A program made the position numbers and the translations under genes. The notes under the pieces are model-generated. The model was not told where the DNA came from and did not search any database. It saw only the letters and a program-made list of their open reading frames with translations. This document shows positions 1 to 5,369 of a stretch of 6,756 nt of DNA, in pieces; within the stretch, counting starts at the first letter, position 1; each line of letters begins with the position of its first letter. This stretch comes from CAZULF01 sp964621215. Its GTDB lineage: Bacteria; Pseudomonadota; Gammaproteobacteria; UBA1113. The stretch covers positions 1-6,756 of the forward strand of contig CAZULF010000106.1 of assembly GCA_964621215.1 (NCBI GenBank), given 5' to 3'.

Positions 1-1044
1 GATGGGACGATGTCCAAGCTCTGTCACGACCAAAATAGCTGTGTCTTGATCTAAAGGCTGATTAATTGTGGCAATTACGCCCATTTTCATCAAACATTTA
101 ATCACTTCCGTTGCTTTTAAAGACATCCGCATGGCCAATTCTGAAGCAGTAATCGTTTCAGGAATATTCACATCGTATACTTGAGGCTGAGTTGGTTTTT
201 CAAAACCATGTTTTTGCGTCGAAGTTGATTTTTGACCTTTTCTAAAGCGATCTTTTCTTCTTCTTCTGACAGCATAACCGCCTTCATCTTCATCATCGTT
301 GTCAGATAAAGCAACAGGTCTTCTTGTCAGAGATTTTACTTTCAGCTTTTCTTTTTTGCTGTCTTTAATTTCTTTATTTTCTTTAGACTCTTTGCTTTCT
401 TTTGTTTCTCTTTCATCTCGACGAGGATGATGTGCTGCATCTTTTAGTTTTTCACGTTCACGAGACTTAGGTGCTTCTTTATTCTCTTTGGTTTGTTCTT
501 TAGCAGTTGCAGGCTGAGCTTCTGCTTCCGTAGCGGCTTCAGCAGCGACTGGTGGAGTGGCCACCGCTTCTTCTTGAACCGTTTCAATTGCTTTGACTTC
601 AGGCACTTCTTGTACAATTTCTTGAACAATATCTTCAACCTGGGCCGCTGGAGCGGATATGGCAGAAGCACTTGCTAGATTCAATTCTTCTGGTGTCGTC
701 TCTTCAGGCTTTGATTCGTCTTTACCTACAGTACGTTTGATAAACTTACGACGTTGTTTAGTCACGACCGTCACTGTTTTTTGATTGGCTCTGCCAGGCA
801 TACGAATATTTAATTCGCTCACTCGCTCTCTTGTGACCGTGAATTGGGTCACGCCAGCAGGATTAGATTGCCCCTCACCATGATCGTTTTTCAACTTTTC
901 AAGCAATTTTTGTTTTTGATCTTCTGTCACGATGTGGCGCATACCATCTTTACACTCCACACCAGCCCCTTCCAGTTGCTTAATCAGCACCTGAGGAGAA
1001 ATTTTTAGAATATCTGCATATTCTTGTACGGTTACCTCTGACAT
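1..1044 (-). CDS. infB: Translation initiation factor IF-2, N-terminal part (runs off left edge)
   Basis: IF-2 is the GTPase that brings initiator fMet-tRNA to the 30S subunit and promotes 50S joining. The frame is open from the ATG at 1044 to the window edge, giving 348 codons; the GTPase core and C-terminal domains lie outside. Visible parts: an N-terminal IF2-associated domain (about residues 1-50, starting MSEVTVQEYADILKI), the conserved basic segment ending RRKFIKRT, a long charged Ala/Glu/Lys-rich linker (about residues 100-255) with Lys/Glu/Ser low-complexity sequence near 212-232, an Arg cluster at 260-263, and a second IF2_N domain from Tyr290 (DVNIPETITASELA, then MKMGVIATINQ). A GGGAGG ribosome binding site at 1053-1058, 8 nt from the ATG, supports the start. 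It lies 27 nt after nusA, so the two are surely co-transcribed. The variable linker is typical of the family. Identity is secure from the domains and context. Confidence 0.96.
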   Translation of the reverse strand, partial: MSEVTVQEYADILKISPQVLIKQLEGAGVECKDGMRHIVTEDQKQKLLEKLKNDHGEGQSNPAGVTQFTVTRERVSELNIRMPGRANQKTVTVVTKQRRKFIKRTVGKDESKPEETTPEELNLASASAISAPAAQVEDIVQEIVQEVPEVKAIETVQEEAVATPPVAAEAATEAEAQPATAKEQTKENKEAPKSREREKLKDAAHHPRRDERETKESKESKENKEIKDSKKEKLKVKSLTRRPVALSDNDDEDEGGYAVRRRRKDRFRKGQKSTSTQKHGFEKPTQPQVYDVNIPETITASELAMRMSLKATEVIKCLMKMGVIATINQPLDQDTAILVVTELGHRPI

Positions 1045-1071
1045 CAGGTCAGCCTCCCGGGTCTTAACATT

Positions 1072-2607
1072 TTATTCTGATTCTTCAAACCATTTTGCAC
1101 GTGCAGCCATAATCAGCTTAGCGGCTTTTTCTTCCGTCATCCCTTCCAACTCTAATAAATCATCAACTGATTGCTCAGCCAAATCATCTTGAGTGCACAC
1201 GCCTTTGCTGGCGAGTTGATAGGCTAATTGCTTATCTACCCCTTCAACAGCTAATAAATCTTCATGTGGCTCATGCTCACCCACGCGTTCTTCTTCTTGG
1301 ATGGCTTGAGTTAATAAAGCATCTTTTGCTTTTTCTCTTAATTTTTCCACTTGATCTTGTTCTAATCCTTCTAATGCAAGTAATTCTTGTATAGGAATAT
1401 AGGCAATTTCTTCCAAGCTAGTAAAGCCGGCTTCAATCAAAGCAATTGCCACTTCTTCACTGGCTTCTAATTGCTGTTGGAACAGCTCTAATAATCTTTG
1501 ATTTTCTTGCTCTTCTCTTTCTTGCGATTCTTTTTCAGTGATAACGTTTAATGTCCAACCGGTTAATTGCGCAGCTAGTTTAACGTTTTGACCACCTCTA
1601 CCAATCGCTTGAGCTAATTGATCTTCTGCTACGATCACGTCCATGGTATTGGTTTCATCATCTACCACAATTGACATCACTTCTGCAGGTGAAATAGAGT
1701 TGATCACAAATTGAGCAGGGTTTTCATCCCAAAGCACAATATCAATGCGCTCCCCACCTAGCTCATTGGAAACAGCTTGAACTCTCGAACCACGCATCCC
1801 CACGCAAGCACCCACTGGATCAATGCGATTATCTTTTGCCAACACGGCAATTTTCGCACGTAAGCCTGGATCTCTGGCTGCGCCTTTTACTTCGATAGAA
1901 CCATCACCAATTTCAGGCACTTCAATTTTAAATAATTCAATCAACATTTCTGGACAAGTACGGCTCACAAATAACTGCGGACCTCTTTGTTCTGTTTTCA
2001 CGTCCATTAAATACGCACGGACTCTGTCTCCAATACGCACTTGTTCACGTGGCAACATTTCTGAGCGAGACATCAGTGCTTCAGCATTGTTGCCTAATTC
2101 AATCACAATATTTTCACGCGTTACTTTTCTGACCGTTCCTGACAATAATTGTCCGATGCTGGCTTTAAATTCTTCAGCTACTTTATCACGCTTCGCCATT
2201 CTCAGTCTTTGCAAAATGACCTGCTTAGCGGTTTGCGCTGCAATACGACCAAAGTCAATTGACTCAATCGTAGATTCGATATACTCGCCCAACTTTGCTT
2301 CTGGATCTTTCTCAAGCGCTTGTTCTAACTTGAGGTGACGATTAGGATAAAACTGAACATCTAGACCTTCTTCTGTCAGAGACTCTCCAATTTTTGCTAA
2401 AATTGCATCATCAACAACTAACCAACGACGAAAAGTTTGGTAATCGCCTGTTTTTCTGTCGATAACAACGCGCACATCCCAATCATGACCGTATTTCTTT
2501 TTGGTTGCTGTTTCTAAAGCAACTTCCAATGCTTCGAAAATAACGTCTTTGGAAATGTCTTTTTCGTTGGATACAGCGTCTACAATTAATCTAATTTCAG
2601 AACTCAT
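1072..2607 (-). CDS. nusA: Transcription termination/antitermination factor NusA
   Basis: NusA binds RNA polymerase and nascent RNA, and modulates pausing, intrinsic termination and antitermination. The 511-residue product is slightly longer than E. coli NusA (495). Domains in order: RNA polymerase-binding N-terminal domain (about 1-150), S1 domain (about 151-215, from GQLLSGTVRKV), KH1 (about 216-300, with GMRG at 270-273 in VGMRGSRVQAV), KH2 (about 301-360, with GRGG at 336-339), a Glu/Gln-rich linker, and two C-terminal helix-hairpin-helix acidic repeats (about 375-430 and 447-505). These two repeats are the proteobacterial arrangement. The ATG at 2607 sits inside the end of rimP (11-nt overlap) and has a GAGG ribosome binding site at 2616-2619, 8 nt away. 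infB follows after 27 nt. The protein looks complete with no missing key residues. Confidence 0.98.
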   Translation of the reverse strand: MSSEIRLIVDAVSNEKDISKDVIFEALEVALETATKKKYGHDWDVRVVIDRKTGDYQTFRRWLVVDDAILAKIGESLTEEGLDVQFYPNRHLKLEQALEKDPEAKLGEYIESTIESIDFGRIAAQTAKQVILQRLRMAKRDKVAEEFKASIGQLLSGTVRKVTRENIVIELGNNAEALMSRSEMLPREQVRIGDRVRAYLMDVKTEQRGPQLFVSRTCPEMLIELFKIEVPEIGDGSIEVKGAARDPGLRAKIAVLAKDNRIDPVGACVGMRGSRVQAVSNELGGERIDIVLWDENPAQFVINSISPAEVMSIVVDDETNTMDVIVAEDQLAQAIGRGGQNVKLAAQLTGWTLNVITEKESQEREEQENQRLLELFQQQLEASEEVAIALIEAGFTSLEEIAYIPIQELLALEGLEQDQVEKLREKAKDALLTQAIQEEERVGEHEPHEDLLAVEGVDKQLAYQLASKGVCTQDDLAEQSVDDLLELEGMTEEKAAKLIMAARAKWFEESE

Positions 2608-3139
2608 TGGCGTTGCCTCGCTTACGATCTTTTCTTAAATTTTTACTCAAACTTTTATTCAAAATATTTTCTGATTCACACAGTTTTGCTTTGGTTAGTG
2701 CATCAGCATCAATGACCACATCTTGAGTTTGTGTTTTATCGTCTTTTTCAATTCTAATAGTGAGTTGAACTTCATCTGCACTCACTAACAACCCTTTAAA
2801 ATTTCTTCTACCATCAATCGGCTGTTTCACTTGTAGAGCAATACGCTTACCTACTTGAGCCATAATTTGTGCTTGATTAAACAACGGCCGGTCTATACCT
2901 GGAGAAGAAACTTCTAAAACATATGCGTCGTCAGATAAAGTACCTTCTACATCTAATACGGCACTCATGCGACGACTTAACATGGCACATTCATCTAAAT
3001 TAATAGGCATACCTGGCTTTTCGACGTAAACAATTAAACGATGGCGATGCGTGCCCTGATTCAACTCCGCACCCACAAATTCGAATCCTTCTGATTCAAT
3101 GATGGGGCGAATTAATTCGTTAATTTTTTGTAACTTCAC
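2597..3139 (-). CDS. rimP: Ribosome maturation factor RimP (GTG start, basic C-terminal tail)
   Basis: RimP assists late maturation of the 30S ribosomal subunit. The product is 180 residues, compared with about 150 in E. coli. The N-terminal domain (about 1-85) carries the family signature LEVSSPGIDRPLF at 75-87. The C-terminal SH3-like domain (about 88-152) contains RRNFKGLLVSADEVQLTI. A Lys/Arg-rich tail of roughly 25 residues follows, which E. coli RimP lacks. The start is GTG at 3139: an in-frame TGA lies only three codons upstream (3146-3148), and the ATG at 3149 is out of frame. The ribosome binding site is weak (TGAGA-like, around 3150-3154). The end overlaps nusA by 11 nt, implying translational coupling. 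It is the first protein gene of the rimP-nusA-infB operon, directly after tRNA-fMet and a terminator. Confidence 0.95.
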   Translation of the reverse strand: MKLQKINELIRPIIESEGFEFVGAELNQGTHRHRLIVYVEKPGMPINLDECAMLSRRMSAVLDVEGTLSDDAYVLEVSSPGIDRPLFNQAQIMAQVGKRIALQVKQPIDGRRNFKGLLVSADEVQLTIRIEKDDKTQTQDVVIDADALTKAKLCESENILNKSLSKNLRKDRKRGNANEF

Positions 3140-3170
3140 GTGTCGTCATCTCAATTAAAATCTACTGACA

Positions 3171-3198
3171 ATAAAAAAGCCCCATAAGGGGCTTCTTT
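3171..3198 (-). terminator. Intrinsic terminator between tRNA-fMet and rimP
   Basis: On the minus strand a 7-bp stem AAGCCCC/GGGGCTT (3188-3194 with 3177-3183) with a TTAT loop is followed immediately by TTTTTTAT (3171-3178). This is a strong intrinsic terminator just after the tRNA. The plus strand also has a T-rich tail, so it may work in both directions. It lies about 30 nt before the rimP start codon, which leaves little room for a separate rimP promoter. Partial read-through is therefore likely, as is known for the E. coli metY-rimP-nusA-infB leader. Confidence 0.85.
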
Positions 3199-3222
3199 AT
3201 TTTGCCAGACTTGGCTTAATTT

Positions 3223-3299
<77 letters not shown>

Positions 3300-3309
3300 T
3301 CAGAGTGGA

Positions 3310-3341
3310 AGTATATTACCTATTTGAGGCATAAACTGCAA
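3310..3341 (-). promoter_or_regulatory. Candidate sigma-70 promoter for tRNA-fMet
   Basis: On the minus strand, TTGCAG (3336-3341) lies 17 nt before TAATAT (3313-3318). An overlapping TATACT (3310-3315) is a better -10 match but would be 20 nt from that -35. Transcription would begin only a few nucleotides before the tRNA 5' end at 3299, which fits a short tRNA leader. A terminator just upstream (3355-3384) separates it from the peptide gene. Motif-based call only. Confidence 0.55.
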
Positions 3342-3354
3342 GCGATTCTTGATC

Positions 3355-3384
3355 TAAAAAATGTGTGGGGTATTTTTTACCCCA
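3355..3384 (-). terminator. Intrinsic terminator after the small peptide gene
   Basis: On the minus strand, TGGGGTA (3378-3384) pairs with TACCCCA (3366-3372) around a five-A loop, followed by CACA and then a T6 run. The T run is displaced about 4 nt from the stem, so strength is moderate. It lies 50 nt after the peptide stop codon and just before the tRNA promoter, so it probably closes the peptide transcript. Confidence 0.65.
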
Positions 3385-3433
3385 TCTTCCGATTTTGCTG
3401 CCCCTGCCAAACAGTTAATCATTCAACTTTTAA

Positions 3434-3655
3434 TTAACAATTCAGGGACTCCAAAATAGAAGCTACCATGCGTCCCGTAAGAGAAGCTACAGTAATTGCC
3501 TCCATAGAAGTCAACTTTATTTCCATCAACTCTTCTACCACGTTGATTGCTCCAACTCCTGCCAAGGCTACAATTGGAATAACTTTTAGAACATCTAGCA
3601 GTTCTGAATTTCCACCTGAAACTTGGGCAATGGCAGTATTGGATAGTGTTTGCAT
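3434..3655 (-). CDS. Small double-glycine leader peptide, bacteriocin/microcin-like precursor
   Basis: This 73-residue peptide matches no named family I can recall over its mature part. Residues 1-15, MQTLSNTAIAQVSGG, form a double-glycine leader: Leu-12, Ser-11, hydrophobic -7 and -4, Gly-Gly at -2/-1. It has the same length as the colicin V leader MRTLTLNELDSVSGG. Such leaders are cut by peptidase-containing (C39) ABC exporters. The predicted 58-residue mature part has a hydrophobic stretch at 25-40 (VIPIVALAGVGAINVV), is acidic overall (about 7 acidic, 3 basic residues) and ends in its only Cys (LNC). Start choice: the frame extends to an ATG at 3727, but only the ATG at 3655 has a good ribosome binding site, and the likely promoter lies between the two. 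Neighbours are housekeeping genes; no exporter or immunity gene is visible. It could be a bacteriocin, a signal peptide or a remnant. That it is a gene is fairly secure; its function is inference. Confidence 0.75.
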   Translation of the reverse strand: MQTLSNTAIAQVSGGNSELLDVLKVIPIVALAGVGAINVVEELMEIKLTSMEAITVASLTGRMVASILESLNC

Positions 3656-3662
3656 TTTGTAT

Positions 3663-3667
3663 TCCTC
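3663..3667 (-). promoter_or_regulatory. Ribosome binding site that fixes the peptide start
   Basis: GAGGA on the minus strand, with GAGG ending 8 nt before the ATG at 3655. It decides between this start and the upstream in-frame ATG at 3727, and it places the double-glycine leader exactly at the N-terminus. Confidence 0.75.
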
Positions 3668-3698
3668 GGTTAGTAAGTAACACCTAAAAGAAGCTTGA

Positions 3699-3727
3699 AT
3701 GCTAACTGATTTATTTTCTTTTGACAA
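3699..3727 (-). promoter_or_regulatory. Candidate sigma-70 promoter of the peptide gene
   Basis: On the minus strand, TTGTCA (3722-3727, 5 of 6 to consensus) and TAGCAT (3699-3704, 4 of 6) are separated by 17 nt. The predicted start near 3692 gives a leader of about 37 nt containing the ribosome binding site. The spacer is A-rich. Motif-based call, supported by its position. Confidence 0.5.
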
Positions 3728-3737
3728 GACAGATTCA

Positions 3738-3767
3738 GCTACCGTTTATCGGTTAAGGCTAGCCGTT
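3738..3767 (-). promoter_or_regulatory. Twin direct repeat upstream of the peptide promoter, possible operator
   Basis: On the minus strand AACGGCTAGC (3758-3767) is followed by AACGGTAGC (3738-3746), which lacks one C. The starts are 21 bp apart, two helical turns, and the nearer copy ends about 10 bp before the -35 element. An 8-bp palindrome GGCTAGCC (3757-3764) overlaps the first copy. This layout suits an activator or repressor bound on one DNA face. Function is inferred from geometry only. Confidence 0.3.
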
Positions 3768-3813
3768 GATTTCTGATATTTACAAGGGCAAATACACGCA
3801 TTTTGAGCTTACG

Positions 3814-3853
3814 GCAGTAGAATGGTGGGCACGCTTCGCTTTGCCCACCCTGC
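3814..3853. repeat. REP-like palindrome (GGTGGGCA/TGCCCACC)
   Basis: A perfect 8-bp inverted repeat, GGTGGGCA (3824-3831) and TGCCCACC (3842-3849), encloses the loop CGCTTCGCTT. Outer GCAG (3814-3817) and CTGC (3850-3853) extend the symmetry with a bulge. GTGGGCA/TGCCCAC hairpins of this kind are common as dispersed intergenic REP-type repeats in many bacteria. It lies 70 nt after the restored nuoN stop codon, with no T-run, so it may protect the nuo mRNA 3' end or be a mobile repeat. Only one copy is visible here. Confidence 0.6.
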
Positions 3854-3922
3854 AGTGAAGAAGGAGCACCGCATTCAGAAATGCTTTTAAGCAAATTCGG
3901 ATGTTTCCAAATATTCGCTTAC

Positions 3923-5366
3923 TTAAAAGAGCGCTTCACCTAAAGCATACCCACAAACAGCCAAAATAGGCCCAGGCAAAATACCAAACAATAAAATAGC
4001 CAAACCATTTATAGAAACCATCATGCGCGTTTCAATGGCCCCCCATTGTGGGCTTGAGAGCAAAAACCGCATCTCCTGGCTCATCAAAATACATGAGTTT
4101 AATCACTCTCAAGTAATAAAATGCCCCTATCACCGAGAAGAGAATGGCTATCACGGCTAATTCTAACCAGCCTGCATCAATTAAACTCGATAAAATAAGG
4201 AACTTGGCATAAAAACCTGCCATCGGTGGCACACCAGCTAAAGAAAACATCACTAACATCATCATAAATGCTAGCCATGGGCTCTGTTTAGCCAGGCCTT
4301 TAAAGTCTTTTAGCTGTTCGAACTCAAAGCCTTTGTAGCTTAAATAAGTAATTAAACCAAAAGCACACGCATTCACTAAAGCATAAATTAACGTGTAAAA
4401 AAGTGCGTTGCCATACCCTACTTCAGGACCCGCAATAAAGCCCAACATAATGAAGCCAACATGCGAAATAGTAGAATAAGCCAACATGCGTTTTAAATTG
4501 GTTTGCGCAATGGCAACAATATTACCAATGGCTAACGATAAAATAGCCAAAATAGCAATATAGGTTACCCAAGCGCTTTCTAAATGCACCAACCCTTCGG
4601 CAAATAAACGATAAATCATACCAAAAGCAGCGATTTTGGGGGCAGTACTCACCAGCAAAGTGACAGAAGCTGGCGCGCCTTGATACACATCTGGAATCCA
4701 CATATGAAAAGGCACTAAACCAAATTTAAAGGCAACCCCAGCCAACATAAATACTAGGCCAAGTAATACCAAAGGATTGTCATTTGCGAATAATTTCAGC
4801 GCGATTTCATCTATTCTGATGGTATCGGTGAAACCATAGATAAGTGACATGCCATACAACAACATGCCCGAAGCAATCGCACCCATAATAAAATATTTAA
4901 TACCCGCTTCGACACATTGCTGATTGTCTCGCTGCATTGCAACCAAAGCATAAAGTGGTAGAGATAAAAGCTCTAATCCTAAATAAACCATTAATAACGT
5001 ATTAGCCGAGACCAGTAACAACATTCCCAGGCCAGACATGAGCAATAGAACATGATACTCACCTCGAGGGAAAGCTCTGTCTTTTACGTAAGATCGGCTA
5101 TAGATCACAACCATAAATAATACTAATAACCCTGTGGCCTTCAGTATTTGAGATAAATTGTCTACGATAAAATGACCGTCGAAAAACACCCCAGTCACAG
5201 GTGTTCTCATCGCCACATAGGCGGTAGCCAATAAAGTAAGCAAGGTCAGAACATAAGTAATGCCTTTTTGCTTATCTTTTAAGAACACGTCAACGACGAG
5301 TATCAAAAGCCCCAGCATCGCCAACACCATTTCGGGCAAACAGGCTAAATATTGATTCATTTGCAT
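3923..5366 (-). CDS. nuoN: NADH-quinone oxidoreductase subunit N, frameshifted near its 3' end
   Basis: NuoN is one of the three antiporter-like membrane subunits of respiratory complex I and takes part in proton pumping. The uninterrupted frame from the ATG at 5366 encodes 444 residues and stops at 4032. It is rich in membrane helices and retains the expected charged residues: Glu132 (LGLELLSLPLY), Lys214 (FKFGLVPFHMWIPDVYQGAP), Lys244 (TAPKIAAFG) and Lys388 (FYAKFLIL). After the helix ending LRVIKLMYFDEP the frame meets a run of six Gs (4039-4044) and ends MGGH. The missing end is intact in the next frame down to TAA at 3923-3925: IETRM, then MVSINGLAILLFGILPGP and a short tail. Removing one G gives about 480 residues, close to E. 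coli NuoN (485). It starts 3 nt after nuoM; a second in-frame ATG at 5360 is an alternative start. Family identity is secure; whether the shift is real or a sequencing error is open. Confidence 0.93.
4039..4044 (-). other. Six-G homopolymer carrying the nuoN frameshift
   Basis: C6 on the plus strand, G6 in nuoN. With six Gs the frame reads ATG GGG GGC CAT TGA. With five Gs it reads ATG GGG GCC ATT GAA ACG and continues through the conserved last helix. The tract is the simplest location of the one-base change. Confidence 0.8.
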
Positions 5367-5369
5367 TGG

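Noticed and set aside
444..678. Two frames (both strands) inside infB
   Set aside because: Low-complexity products arising from the Ala/Glu/Lys-rich linker of IF-2; the infB frame is continuous through this region.
1823..2338. 171-codon frame on the plus strand opposite nusA
   Set aside because: It lies entirely within a well-conserved nusA on the other strand, with no recognisable domain or ribosome binding site; shadow of nusA codon pattern.
3468..3680. Plus-strand 70-codon frame opposite the peptide gene
   Set aside because: Antisense shadow of the peptide gene with no supporting signals.
3423..3683. 86-codon minus-strand frame overlapping the peptide gene
   Set aside because: Out of frame with the double-glycine peptide, with no leader, domain or good ribosome binding site; the alternative frame has a leader, ribosome binding site and promoter.
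3656..3727. 24-residue N-terminal extension of the peptide from the ATG at 3727
   Set aside because: It would bury the leader inside the protein, and the candidate promoter lies downstream of that ATG.
3871..3884. Small hairpin GCATT/AATGC followed by TTTT on the plus strand
   Set aside because: Only a 5-bp AT-rich stem with a short T-run and no plus-strand gene ending there; too weak to call a terminator.
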